Source: Candidatus Poribacteria bacterium WGA-3G (lineage in GTDB: Bacteria > Poribacteria > WGA-4E > WGA-3G). Taken from it: a stretch of 51,451 nt of DNA. Each line of letters starts with the position of its first letter. Position 1 is the stretch's first letter. The DNA is taken from NCBI GenBank assembly GCA_000406005.1, contig ASZN01000040.1:1-51451 (forward strand), in the 5' to 3' direction. This document shows positions 33,125 through 42,473 of the stretch, piece by piece. A model generated the notes under the pieces. The model had not been told where the DNA came from. It worked only from the letters and a program-made list of their open reading frames with translations, and did not search any database. The translations under genes and the position numbers were made by a program.

Positions 33125-33781
33125 TTAAAGCTGCGCGATGTCTCCTCTCTGCGTATATTCTATGATGCGCAGGTATTCACCATACACGCGACCTCTGGAT
33201 ACTGGATGTTTATACCAATCCGCTTTGGATACTTTGACACCTTCATATTCAGCAAGATATGTAACAGGTGAAAGTGTTTGAAAAGGGAAGAATTTTCTCA
33301 AGGTTCGCAGGCATCGACCACTGTGGTGCGCCTTGCATAGAAACGCGATACTCTCAGGAGAAATGCTCTGCTTTTCTAAGGCATCAAGACTGAAGGCAAC
33401 ATCCTCAAGTGTATTTGTTGACCTGTCTTGAACGAGGATTAGGTCTGATGGAACACCGCGTGCTATAAGTTCATCGCGCATTATGCGTGCTACAGGTTTG
33501 CCTGTTTCATTGTAAAGCCGTCCACTCAAACCAGTGACCAAGACTTTAGGAAAGCGACCTTGCTGACAATCACGCGCCACAGATTCCAAAATTTCATTAT
33601 CAATCGTAGAAGTTCCAAAGATAAAAAGGAGATCGGCTGCTGGGTGAGGATCAGACGTAACGAATACGGTTTGTGTGATACCCTTGATCTCCTCCTTCGA
33701 CAAATCTTCCACCGCAACTTTCCTTGGAATGGAGCGATTTTTGAAATAACCCTCATAATTGTTGGGTGATGGTGTCATCAT
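33125..33781 (-). CDS. YdcF-like (DUF218) protein
   Basis: 218 aa. DUF218 features: ADLLFIFGTSTID, KVLVTGLSGRL, RDELIARGVPSDLILVQDRSTNTLEDV and a basic C-terminus. No transmembrane helix precedes the domain, unlike SanA. Some family members bind SAM; function unknown. ATG 33781 has GGAGAG upstream. Confidence 0.8.
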   Translation of the reverse strand: MMTPSPNNYEGYFKNRSIPRKVAVEDLSKEEIKGITQTVFVTSDPHPAADLLFIFGTSTIDNEILESVARDCQQGRFPKVLVTGLSGRLYNETGKPVARIMRDELIARGVPSDLILVQDRSTNTLEDVAFSLDALEKQSISPESIAFLCKAHHSGRCLRTLRKFFPFQTLSPVTYLAEYEGVKVSKADWYKHPVSRGRVYGEYLRIIEYTQRGDIAQL

Positions 33782-33806
33782 TCTCTCCGTTAATCAAACT
33801 GATAGG

Positions 33807-34505
33807 TTATATCATACTATCAATAAGGATGGATAAATCAGAAATTTTTCGGCATCGAGGAAATGTGTGGGCACTTCCGGCTACTTTTGTCACCCAATCC
33901 CAAGGCCACGCCTCAATAAACCATGTCGCCCAAATTGGCTTTAACCCGGCTGCAGCAGCACCGTTCAACTCATCGCTCCCACCATCACCAACGAAAATCA
34001 CAGCATCGCTTTCGATGCCCAAACGATCACACGCGAGTTGGTAAATTGCGGGAGCCGGTTTCGCTATCCCTTCCATACATGAAAAAATTGGCACATCAAC
34101 CTGTTTGGAAAGTGGAGAGGATTCCCATGCTGCAATTTCATCATAAGTACAATTAGAGATCACCCCGATCCGATAGTTTGTTCTTTTAAATGTTTGCAGC
34201 ATTTCAATAATCCGCGGATCAACTCGTTCAAACGGTCTCGCCTTTGCTGCTAACCGCTCAACCTGCATCAAAGAAATTTCATCTTTTGGTGGTACAACCT
34301 TGCAAGCGCGACAGATTTCTCGCAATAAGCTACTATAATCGGGGAACTTGCCAGTCATACGCGCATGGTAGTGGGCAGTCCGTTCTCGATCAAAGTCTTC
34401 TTGAGTTAACCCCAGTCGCTCGTGTGGCGGTACATCAGTGCGGAATTCTGGATGGTTTTCAGTGACAAGCGTCTCATAGAGATCAAATATAACAGCACGA
34501 TTCAT
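33807..34505 (-). CDS. HAD-superfamily hydrolase
   Basis: 232 aa. HAD motif I is VIFDLYETL (Asp8, Tyr10), motif II GVISNCTYDE, motif III KPAPAIY and motif IV VGDGGSDEL. A helical cap lies between motifs I and II, as in class I HADs such as YjjG or haloacid dehalogenases. Likely a phosphatase for a small metabolite. It is followed by the YdcF gene 25 nt later. Confidence 0.87.
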   Translation of the reverse strand: MNRAVIFDLYETLVTENHPEFRTDVPPHERLGLTQEDFDRERTAHYHARMTGKFPDYSSLLREICRACKVVPPKDEISLMQVERLAAKARPFERVDPRIIEMLQTFKRTNYRIGVISNCTYDEIAAWESSPLSKQVDVPIFSCMEGIAKPAPAIYQLACDRLGIESDAVIFVGDGGSDELNGAAAAGLKPIWATWFIEAWPWDWVTKVAGSAHTFPRCRKISDLSILIDSMI

Positions 34506-34553
34506 TAGATTTTTGGCTCCTATATCAATTTCCTAAATTTCCAATTTTCTGCT

Positions 34554-34997
34554 CTATTCAGGCAACTTTTCCATCTGGAAGTATATAGAATCTTCACCGA
34601 CGATTTTGAATCCCAACCGCTGATAGAAGGCAATACCACGGGTATTAACCTTTAGGACTTGAAGCACCACAGATCTCTGCTCAAGGTTGGCATTATCAAT
34701 AATACGGGTCATGCACGCGGAACCGATGCCTTTCCCCTGATATTCAGGAAGAATAAAGATTTGATTAACCTTGAGCGTGTCGGAAGTACAAGATGTTATG
34801 AAGAAACCGACATCGGTTCCGCAAAACTGGATAATGTGAAAATCGTGTGAAGCGAACTCTTTATTATGTCGTTCCGGTTGATAATTATCATCCCAACCCC
34901 ATACCTGTTCTACGTATTCTCGGTATGCTGCCTTCTTTACCGTAAAAACGAATTCGCTGTCGTTTGCGTGTGCCTTGCGAATATTCAACGCATCCAC
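34554..34997 (-). CDS. GNAT-family N-acetyltransferase
   Basis: 147 aa from GTG 34997, with GGTGGAGG 7 nt upstream; the longer frame to 35081 overlaps the methyltransferase gene. The core is a compact GNAT: LNIRKAHANDSEFVF, QIFILPEYQGKGIGSACM (Q-x-x-G-x-G) and VNTRGIAFYQRLGF. It follows the methyltransferase gene by 23 nt on the same strand. Substrate unknown. Confidence 0.85.
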   Translation of the reverse strand: MDALNIRKAHANDSEFVFTVKKAAYREYVEQVWGWDDNYQPERHNKEFASHDFHIIQFCGTDVGFFITSCTSDTLKVNQIFILPEYQGKGIGSACMTRIIDNANLEQRSVVLQVLKVNTRGIAFYQRLGFKIVGEDSIYFQMEKLPE

Positions 34998-35020
34998 AGT
35001 AAAACCTCCACCTTTCAGAC

Positions 35021-35794
35021 CTATATCTCTTTCTTGGCGACAACCGCAAAACTCACGTTGTAAGCCATTTCGTGCGTCCAACTCCCTGGTGCAGCGTTAA
35101 TGTCTGGCTGTGTCCAAGAACGTTCCTCAACCCGCTCAACCCGAAAACCGTTGTTCACAAGTCCGTTGAATATATCACTCAAGTAGTGTCGGAAATCGAA
35201 TGCGCCGTCTGGATGTCTTGAAACGCGTTCGGAATACGGTTCGGTGATACGATAGCATTCACCGTCCCACTCCAAGAAATGGGTCGCAGGATTGCCAAAA
35301 TCTACGCGATATCGTCCACCCGGTCGGATGATCCTCGACACACCCCTATAGATTTCATGAACGGATGGCACCCAACTCATAGAAGGACCCTGATACACAA
35401 AATCAAACGATGCATCTTCAATTGCGGACAAATCTCGGATGTTGAGGCGAAGTGTTTCTACCTGATAGCCGTAATGCTTCGCGGCAGTAACATCGCCGTC
35501 AAGTTGTCCCTGTGTAAAATCAATCACAGTCACGCGAGCACCGAGCAGACCGAACACCGCCGACTGCTGTCCGCCACCTGCAGCGAGACACAGCACCTCC
35601 TTATCCGCGACATCCTTGAGTAGATACGCCGGGTAAATCTGATAGAGGTCGTACGGAATCGGATCAAGCCGCCCCTCAGCATATTTTAGAATCTCATCTT
35701 TATTGAGGTCGAGCCACGGGACAGTAAAGCCGTTCTTTTTTCTGACTTCGGATTCCCAATGCGCTCGGTTCGTAACAGTTATTTCGTCGTTCAT
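35021..35794 (-). CDS. SAM-dependent methyltransferase
   Basis: 257 aa. SAM motif I is VLCLAAGGGQQSAVFGLL (a CLAAGGG variant), with VTVIDFTQGQL, FDFVYQGPSMSWV and IRPGGRYRVDF. This variant is typical of a subgroup of class I methyltransferases with unknown acceptors. The gene is in a row with the GNAT, HAD and YdcF genes and 33 nt after the RhmD-like gene. Confidence 0.87.
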   Translation of the reverse strand: MNDEITVTNRAHWESEVRKKNGFTVPWLDLNKDEILKYAEGRLDPIPYDLYQIYPAYLLKDVADKEVLCLAAGGGQQSAVFGLLGARVTVIDFTQGQLDGDVTAAKHYGYQVETLRLNIRDLSAIEDASFDFVYQGPSMSWVPSVHEIYRGVSRIIRPGGRYRVDFGNPATHFLEWDGECYRITEPYSERVSRHPDGAFDFRHYLSDIFNGLVNNGFRVERVEERSWTQPDINAAPGSWTHEMAYNVSFAVVAKKEI

Positions 35795-35827
35795 TGGATT
35801 TCACCATACAGGTTTGTTAGACGCAAT

Positions 35828-36994
35828 TTATGCCATCACACTCTCTATCCACGCCTCGTCAATTTCGAGACCGAAGCCGGGAGCATCCGACGGTGCAACG
35901 TGGCCATCTTTGATGACCGAGGTGCCGGGCAACTTGACCATCTCTTCAAGCGGCACACCCGGTGCTGAAACACCTTCAGAACGTTCACCCCATGTAATAG
36001 CGGGCATAGCAAAAGCGAGGTGCTGACCGTAAGGATAATTCATTCCGGCGTGCGTAATCACAGAGATACCGTTTGCCTCCGCGATATGGCAAATTTTGGT
36101 TGCAGCGGTAATGCCACCACACCATAGTACATCCGGTTGGAAAATGTCAACCAACCGTCGTCCCGCTGCTGCCGCAAAAACGGTCGGCAGATACCAATGC
36201 TCTCCCGTGGCAAGCGTCTGCCAAGGAAGCCGTTGACGGACGGTTTCATAGCCGATAAAATCGTCGGGCGGAATATAATCTTCCATCCATTTTAAGCCGT
36301 AAGGTCTCATGGTCTCACAGACACGGACGGTGTGTTCTATGTCAAACCCCGTCCAAGCATCTAACATCAGGTCAACCTTATCGCCGATGACTTCTCGTGT
36401 GCCTGCCACCAATTCCTCAAGTTTCCGTAAGCCTTCCAACCCGTGTTCGGGTCCCCACGGTGTAAAGAGTTTCGTCGCTTTGAATCCGAGTTCCATATAC
36501 CATTCCTGATCGAAACCGGAGGCGTAGCAGAAAATCTTTTCCTTTTGGGGGCCACCGAGCAATTCATAGACAGGTCTCTTCAGAATTTTGCCTTTGAGGT
36601 CCCAAAGTGCACAATCAACAGCACTGATAGCGTAACTCGTCAAGCCGGTTGCACCAAAGGCAGCGCACGATCGCACCATCAAATCCCACATTTTCTCTGT
36701 CGCCATGCAATTTTCACCGACGAGACGCGGGGCAAAATGGTCGTTGATGATCCGGCTTACGGGACCACTGTAAAGCGAGAGACCGAACCCCCATGTTCCA
36801 TCCTCCGCTGTTACGATGCATGCCGGTCGATTCCATCCCGAACCAGAGACGTGTTCCCCTCGCCTGTCGGATACGGCATAACGGGAGACGGGTCGGTTCA
36901 TCGGAAACGTCCCGGCTCGACTCGGTGTGTGCGGTGTTGTCGTCGGTTTTGGATTCAGTTCAATCTCTACAGCACGAACTTCTTTTATTTTCAT
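35828..36994 (-). CDS. Enolase-superfamily dehydratase, L-rhamnonate dehydratase-like
   Basis: 388 aa. The mandelate racemase/MLE fold is evident: metal-binding Asp in LMLDAWTGFDIE, Glu in KWMEDYIPPDD, then GEHWYLP, the FQPDVLWCGGITAATKI strand and catalytic His in GISVITHAG. The PPDDF.GY and PDV.WCGG elements resemble RhmD, so an acid-sugar dehydratase acting on L-rhamnonate or a close analogue is likely. Start ATG 36994 with GGGAAA upstream. Confidence 0.83.
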   Translation of the reverse strand: MKIKEVRAVEIELNPKPTTTPHTPSRAGTFPMNRPVSRYAVSDRRGEHVSGSGWNRPACIVTAEDGTWGFGLSLYSGPVSRIINDHFAPRLVGENCMATEKMWDLMVRSCAAFGATGLTSYAISAVDCALWDLKGKILKRPVYELLGGPQKEKIFCYASGFDQEWYMELGFKATKLFTPWGPEHGLEGLRKLEELVAGTREVIGDKVDLMLDAWTGFDIEHTVRVCETMRPYGLKWMEDYIPPDDFIGYETVRQRLPWQTLATGEHWYLPTVFAAAAGRRLVDIFQPDVLWCGGITAATKICHIAEANGISVITHAGMNYPYGQHLAFAMPAITWGERSEGVSAPGVPLEEMVKLPGTSVIKDGHVAPSDAPGFGLEIDEAWIESVMA

Positions 36995-37144
36995 ACAATT
37001 TCCCTTCTACATCAATGGTACTTCATACCAACATGAGTTGTGTGATTTTTCTTGCACGAAATCTTGCTTTGCTATATCATAACGGATTACAGAGAAACGC
37101 TTTTCACTCCCTTAAAGTATAGCATCTTTCACTATATTTTTGTA

Positions 37145-38914
37145 GTGAGAATTAGGACAACCTTCAATTTGGAAAGAGTCCCATTTCGGCAATACGCCGC
37201 ACTCCTATTACAGTACCTCAAACCGCAGTGGATGCGCGTAGCACTGCTCGCCATCTTCATGTTCAGCGGGATCGGTCTTACCCTAATCAATCCACAATTC
37301 ATCCGCTATTTCTTTGACACAGCAGAAGCAGGCGGTGAGACGCGAAACCTAATCATCGCGGGTGTTGCGTTCGTCGTAATTGCTGCCTTTGGACAAGTCG
37401 TGATGTTAGTTAGCTCTTATTTAGGGCAAGATGTCGGGTGGCGCGCAACAAACCAGATGCGTGGTGACCTCGCACACCACTGCCTACAACTCGATATGCC
37501 TTTCCACCATGAATATACCCCCGGTGAAATGGTCGAACGCGTTGACGGCGATACAGCAGCACTCTCAAGCTTTTTTTCCGAATTCATACTTCAGGTGTTA
37601 GGCAGTTTGTTACTGCTCGTCGGCATCCTGATTGTCATCACCCTCGAAGACTGGCGCATCGGTACAGCGTTGACAGGTTTCGTGGCGGTTTCCATATTTA
37701 TCTATAACCTCACTCGGAACATCGCTGTTCCCGTCTACACAGCTGAACGTGAAGGCTATTCCAAACTGTTCGGGTTCCTTGAAGAACGCCTGACAGGTAT
37801 CGCAGACCTCCGCACAAACGGCGGTATCGACTACACCATGGATCGGTTCTACGATGTGAATCGGGATGTATACGGTCGGGCAGTAAAAGCATATATGATG
37901 GGAGAAATCCTACAGACAATCAGCGGTGTACTTTTCGCATTGGGTGTGGCACTGACGATGGGGTTCGGTATCTACCTTTACCAAATAGAGGTGTTCACAA
38001 TAGGAACCGTCTACCTCGTCATCCATTACACAATGATGCTTCGAGGCCCCTTGATTATGATTAGCCGACAGATTAACGAACTACAGCGAGCAACCGCGGG
38101 GTTCAAACGGATTGAGGAACTCTATCGCATCACCCCAAGCATTGAAGATGGCACAGAGGCACTCCCCGAATCAGATACGCTCGGCATTGAATTTGAGCAG
38201 GTCACATTTGGGTACACCGAAGACGAATCCGTACTGAAAGATGTTTCCTTCCAATTGCAACCGGGAAAATCACTCGGGTTGTTGGGACGGACAGGTAGCG
38301 GTAAGACAACGATCACCCGTCTCCTATTCCGGTTTTATGAAATCAATAACGGACAGATTCGCGTCGGCGGCAAACAAATCGAACGAATTCGGTTGGACGA
38401 TTTACGGAACCGGATCGGTATGGTTACGCAAGATGTCCAACTCTTCAGCGCAACGGTGCGCGAGAATTTAACGCTCTTTGATGCCGAAATCAGTGACAAT
38501 CGGATTCTATCCGTCATTGAAGAACTCGGGTTATACGAATGGTATCAATCGCTACCGAACGGGCTTGATACCGTTCTTGAAGGCACCGGTATGTCCGCAG
38601 GAGAGGCGCAGCTGCTCGCGTTCGCAAGGGTCTTCCTAAAAGACCCACAGATCGTCATCCTCGATGAACCGTCATCCAGACTTGATCCTGCGACAGAACA
38701 ACGCATCGACAGCGCAGTACAACGTCTATTGAAAGGACGAACCAGCATCATCATCGCACACCGACTCGGTACGGTTCAACAGGTCGATGAAATTATGGTC
38801 CTCGCCGGCGGTGAAATCCAAGAACACGGTGAACGAAAGCGACTCGTCCAAGACCCTGATTCGGTCTTCTCACAATTGTTAAAAACAGGCGGGTTGGAGG
38901 AATTGACGCAATGA
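37145..38914 (+). CDS. ABC exporter half-transporter, subunit 1 (catalytic ATP site)
   Basis: About 589 aa if it starts at GTG 37145; an upstream ATG at 37052 would add 31 residues without homology, so the start is uncertain. The transmembrane domain (six helices) is followed by an NBD with Walker A GRTGSGKTT, Q-loop MVTQDVQLF, signature GMSAGEAQ (degenerate, normally LSGGQ), Walker B VILDEPSS with the catalytic Glu and H-loop IIIAHRLGT. It overlaps subunit 2 by ATGA, so the two are made as a heterodimer. Cargo unknown: drugs, lipids or peptides are all possible. Confidence 0.87.
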   Translation: MRIRTTFNLERVPFRQYAALLLQYLKPQWMRVALLAIFMFSGIGLTLINPQFIRYFFDTAEAGGETRNLIIAGVAFVVIAAFGQVVMLVSSYLGQDVGWRATNQMRGDLAHHCLQLDMPFHHEYTPGEMVERVDGDTAALSSFFSEFILQVLGSLLLLVGILIVITLEDWRIGTALTGFVAVSIFIYNLTRNIAVPVYTAEREGYSKLFGFLEERLTGIADLRTNGGIDYTMDRFYDVNRDVYGRAVKAYMMGEILQTISGVLFALGVALTMGFGIYLYQIEVFTIGTVYLVIHYTMMLRGPLIMISRQINELQRATAGFKRIEELYRITPSIEDGTEALPESDTLGIEFEQVTFGYTEDESVLKDVSFQLQPGKSLGLLGRTGSGKTTITRLLFRFYEINNGQIRVGGKQIERIRLDDLRNRIGMVTQDVQLFSATVRENLTLFDAEISDNRILSVIEELGLYEWYQSLPNGLDTVLEGTGMSAGEAQLLAFARVFLKDPQIVILDEPSSRLDPATEQRIDSAVQRLLKGRTSIIIAHRLGTVQQVDEIMVLAGGEIQEHGERKRLVQDPDSVFSQLLKTGGLEELTQ

Positions 38915-40767
38915 CAACAGGACAAGCCTCGATTCGCCTTATCCGTTACCGTCCACTCCTTTTTCTCGGCACTATCCTTTTCCGAGGATTAGACGACCTA
39001 ATGCCTTTCTTCGACGGATTGATTCGGAAGGCACTTTTTGATACGCTTGATCCCAATATTAGCGGCAGTATTCTGTTCCCAGGATTAGACGACCTAATGC
39101 CGTTCCTCGATAGACTGATTGGGAAAGTACTCTTTGATACGCTTGATCCCGCCACTGGCGGAACTAGCGCAGGACTCAACCCTTGGACCTTTGTTGCTCT
39201 TTTTCTTGTCGCTCACCTCGCCGATCGCGGTGTACTCATATCGTCGGCATTCGTATGGGCGCGTTGGCGCTACGCCATTTCAACGCTCCTCCGAAAAAAT
39301 CTGATGACATCTATCATGAACATGTCGGCACCACAAAAGGTCTCAACCGCCTCCGGCGAAGTGACGAACCGATTACGCGATGACGTGCAAGCAATCTTGA
39401 GTTACCTCGAACAGTACATCCATCTATGGGGCAATCTTATCTTCGTGATCCTGGCAGTCATCTGGATGGCGCGGATCAACGTAACAGTGACACTGATTAC
39501 AGTTATCCCAGGTATCTTTATTGTTACGATTGTCAACATGTCAAGACGGTTCATTCAGAGGTATCGCACAGCGCAACGTGTTTCTACAGAACAGTCAACT
39601 AACTTTGTTAATGAACTGTTCCAATCCATCTTAGCAGTGAAGGTCGCACGGACGGAATCGAATGTGATTGCCCATTTTCGGAAACTCAACGACGCGCGCC
39701 GTAAAGCGACACTCGTAGATAACCTATTCAACCAAGTTCTGCGCTCAATAAGTTTCAATATCGGTAACCTCGCCACCGGTGTAATTTTGATTCTCGTCGC
39801 AGAACAGATGAAAGCAGGCGAATTTACGGTCGGTGACTTCGCACTCTTCGCTACGTATATCGGTGATGTTGCGAGGAGCGGATCGCTCATCGGCAGTACA
39901 ATGGCACAGCACCAACGCGCAGCGGTTTCATTCTCACGTATGGAACAGACGGTTGAGGAGATGCCGAGAGATAACTTGGTAGAACACACACCCGTATACC
40001 TCCGAGAGGAACAACCGCCACTCGTCACGCCACAACGGACAGCGGCGGACCGGTTAGATGAACTTACCGTTACTGGACTTACTTACAACTATGACGGCGA
40101 CGCATCTGGGATCACCGATGTCGATTTGAAAATCCCAGTAGGATCGTTTACCGTTGTTACCGGACAGATCGGTTCAGGCAAAACGACGCTGGTACAAACA
40201 CTCTTGGGGGTCCTACCGAAACAGGCAGGCGAGATCCACTGGAACGGTGAAATCGTTGAGGATCCGAAATCCTTTTTCGTGCCGCCGCGATGCGCGTATA
40301 CCCCGCAAACACCGAAACTCTTCAGCGAGAAACTGAGTGACAACATTCTCATGGGGATACCGTGGAACTGGGACGACCTGAACCGGGCAATCCGGCTCGG
40401 CGTTATGGAGAAAGACCTGCCGACACTCGAAGACGGTCTCGAAACCGTCGTCGGTCCACGGGGGGTCAAGTTGTCAGGCGGACAGATGCAACGCACCGCA
40501 GCGGCACGGATGTTCATCCGAGACTCCGAACTTCTCGTTTTTGATGACCTCTCATCTGGATTGGATGTAGAGACAGAACAAACTTTATGGGAACGTCTCT
40601 TTGAAACCAGACAGACAACCTGCCTCGTCGTTTCCCACCGGCGACCCGCGCTGCGCCGAGCCGATCAGATCGTTATCCTAAAAGAAGGTCGCGTCGCCGC
40701 AGTCGGAACGTTGGATGAACTGCTCGCCTCCTCCGAAGAGATGCGGAAATTGTGGGCAAGTGATTGA
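38911..40767 (+). CDS. ABC exporter half-transporter, subunit 2 (degenerate ATP site)
   Basis: 618 aa, start ATG 38911 overlapping subunit 1. The NBD has Walker A GQIGSGKTT, signature KLSGGQMQRTAAARM (canonical), but Walker B LLVFDDLSSGLD with Asp in place of the catalytic Glu. This complements subunit 1: the working site uses Walker A/B of subunit 1 with the signature of subunit 2. The first extracellular loop region is enlarged by a 32-residue tandem duplication (DLMPF.D.LI.K.LFDTLDP twice). Confidence 0.87.
   Translation: MTTGQASIRLIRYRPLLFLGTILFRGLDDLMPFFDGLIRKALFDTLDPNISGSILFPGLDDLMPFLDRLIGKVLFDTLDPATGGTSAGLNPWTFVALFLVAHLADRGVLISSAFVWARWRYAISTLLRKNLMTSIMNMSAPQKVSTASGEVTNRLRDDVQAILSYLEQYIHLWGNLIFVILAVIWMARINVTVTLITVIPGIFIVTIVNMSRRFIQRYRTAQRVSTEQSTNFVNELFQSILAVKVARTESNVIAHFRKLNDARRKATLVDNLFNQVLRSISFNIGNLATGVILILVAEQMKAGEFTVGDFALFATYIGDVARSGSLIGSTMAQHQRAAVSFSRMEQTVEEMPRDNLVEHTPVYLREEQPPLVTPQRTAADRLDELTVTGLTYNYDGDASGITDVDLKIPVGSFTVVTGQIGSGKTTLVQTLLGVLPKQAGEIHWNGEIVEDPKSFFVPPRCAYTPQTPKLFSEKLSDNILMGIPWNWDDLNRAIRLGVMEKDLPTLEDGLETVVGPRGVKLSGGQMQRTAAARMFIRDSELLVFDDLSSGLDVETEQTLWERLFETRQTTCLVVSHRRPALRRADQIVILKEGRVAAVGTLDELLASSEEMRKLWASD
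38968..39159. repeat. 96-bp tandem duplication inside the ABC exporter gene
   Basis: Units 38968-39063 and 39064-39159 share long exact stretches (for example AGGATTAGACGACCTAATGC and TTTGATACGCTTGATCCC). The duplication keeps the frame and lies between the first two transmembrane helices. Confidence 0.85.
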
Positions 40768-40801
40768 CAACATATTTACACATACCCTCCGATCAATGGA
40801 T

Positions 40802-40830
40802 TTGATAATCACTCTGAAATATGTTATACT
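40802..40830 (+). promoter_or_regulatory. Putative promoter of the beta-propeller gene
   Basis: TTGATA (40802-40807), a 17-nt spacer and TATACT (40825-40830), about 60 nt before GTG 40891. Confidence 0.6.
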
Positions 40831-40890
40831 TGGACTCAGCTGAATCAAAGTTGAAAAAACAAACGTCTACATTTGAATCGAGGAAACACC

Positions 40891-42423
40891 GTGAATTCAG
40901 ACACCGTTCACACACTTGACACCGGCACAGAACTGTTTGTCGATGACATGCTGATTGCTTCCAAACGCGGCGTGACGCGCACACTGCATCAATGCGAAAA
41001 GCATGACGTTTCCGTTCTCAGACCTGATCCCGACAATCCGTGGGAACACGGCGGACCAGATCAATCCAGACGCGTTCATCTCTACGGTACGACGATGTAC
41101 GATGCCGCGTATGGAAAATACCGAATGTGGTATATGTGTCGTATGGGACCGCACTGGCGGTTTGAAGCGAATGAGATTCCCGGACTTTACATCCCCCGCA
41201 CAGACCGCAATCCGTCAACATACAGAGGAAAAACACATGATGCGTACGGACGGAAGTTCGTCGAAAACGATCGCGGCGACCTCACCTGCTACGCAGAAAG
41301 CAGTGATGGACTGACGTGGACGAAACCGAACCTTGGTCTCTTTGAATTTAACGGTAACCCAAACAATAACATCGTGTGGGACCTACACGGCGCGTGTGTC
41401 TTCCGTGATGACGAGGAATCGGACCCGCAGAGACGATATAAGATGATCGGTTTTTGTAGACGGTATCGCAATATCTTCCTGCTAACATCACCAGACGGTA
41501 TCCGATGGGACGACTCAGATTACCTCGAACCGATTGCGGATCGGGAAAACGAAGGCGCGTTCAACGTCATCTACGATAAAAAAACAGACCTGTTCCGTGC
41601 GTACGCACTCATACGTGGAAACGACAAAGACGCACGACGCATGATCGCATATACCGAAAGCCCGCGCCTTGAGGGACCCTGGAAACCGCTTGAACCGATG
41701 TTCGGCGCAACGGATACGGATGACGAGGTTGGTGTGCAGCGGTACGGCGCAGATCGCGCCGAAATCCACAACATGTCGGGCTTCCTCTATCACAACATCT
41801 ACATCGGTATCGCCGGGGTGTTATACGTAACGGGACCGGGTGCGGCGGAGCATGAAATCCCTATTGATGGACCGATTGACGCACAACTCGTTTGTAGCCG
41901 GGACGGATTCAATTGGGACTATCCGGATTCGGATCGAACGCCGATTATTCCACGCGGTGAGAGCGGCACATTCGACACCGGTATGATTATGGGAACCGCC
42001 ATTGAACCGATCATCACCGACGATGAGATTCATTGGTACTACACAGGAACGGTTCACACCCACGGTGCTATGATGAAAGATAGGCACAAGGAGATCGGGC
42101 TTGCGAAGTGGCGATTGGACGGCTTCGTCTCGCTTGATGCCGAAGCGGAAGGCGGTGTCGTTGAAACCGTCCCGTTGCAGCTTCCGGACGGTGCGCTTGA
42201 AATCAACGCCGATGCCAGCGGCGGCCAGATTGGTGTTGAAGTGCTAACGGCTGATGGACAGGTTCAACCCGGATTTTCAATGGATGATTGTGTCGCGTTG
42301 ACGGAGGATAACGTCCGACACTCAGTGCAATGGAAATCGGCGACGTTAGCGGACGCTGCACAACCCTTGCGGCTCCGTTTTATCCTGAACCGAGCAAGGC
42401 TCTATGCCTTCCGTATCCAGTAG
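40891..42423 (+). CDS. Glycosidase-like five-bladed beta-propeller protein
   Basis: 510 aa from GTG 40891 (GAGGA 6 nt upstream; TTG 40873 is a less likely start). Repeated blade motifs such as CYAESSDGLTWTKPNLGL, LLTSPDGIRWDD and LVCSRDGFNWDYPD, with YGKYRMWYMCR and EIHWYYTG, resemble GH32/43/68 and related sialidase-like propellers. No signal peptide is visible. A small beta domain ends the protein (about 425-510). Catalytic acids cannot be assigned with confidence. Confidence 0.7.
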   Translation: MNSDTVHTLDTGTELFVDDMLIASKRGVTRTLHQCEKHDVSVLRPDPDNPWEHGGPDQSRRVHLYGTTMYDAAYGKYRMWYMCRMGPHWRFEANEIPGLYIPRTDRNPSTYRGKTHDAYGRKFVENDRGDLTCYAESSDGLTWTKPNLGLFEFNGNPNNNIVWDLHGACVFRDDEESDPQRRYKMIGFCRRYRNIFLLTSPDGIRWDDSDYLEPIADRENEGAFNVIYDKKTDLFRAYALIRGNDKDARRMIAYTESPRLEGPWKPLEPMFGATDTDDEVGVQRYGADRAEIHNMSGFLYHNIYIGIAGVLYVTGPGAAEHEIPIDGPIDAQLVCSRDGFNWDYPDSDRTPIIPRGESGTFDTGMIMGTAIEPIITDDEIHWYYTGTVHTHGAMMKDRHKEIGLAKWRLDGFVSLDAEAEGGVVETVPLQLPDGALEINADASGGQIGVEVLTADGQVQPGFSMDDCVALTEDNVRHSVQWKSATLADAAQPLRLRFILNRARLYAFRIQ

Positions 42424-42445
42424 GGTCGAGGTCACCTCGTCCTAC
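42420..42445. terminator. Strong nested hairpin over the stop codon of the propeller gene
   Basis: An inner palindrome CGAGGTCACCTCG (42427-42439) is framed by GTAGG (42420-42424) and CCTAC (42441-42445). The gene's TAG stop lies in the left arm. There is no U-run after it, so it may be a dispersed palindromic repeat that acts as a 3' end stabiliser rather than an intrinsic terminator. Confidence 0.5.
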
Positions 42446-42473
42446 GTTAGCATAAGAGCAGGAGTTGTGAAAA

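Noticed and set aside
37052..37144. Upstream ATG of the first ABC exporter gene
   Set aside because: The 31 added residues have no exporter homology and no ribosome binding site; the later GTG is preferred, with uncertainty.
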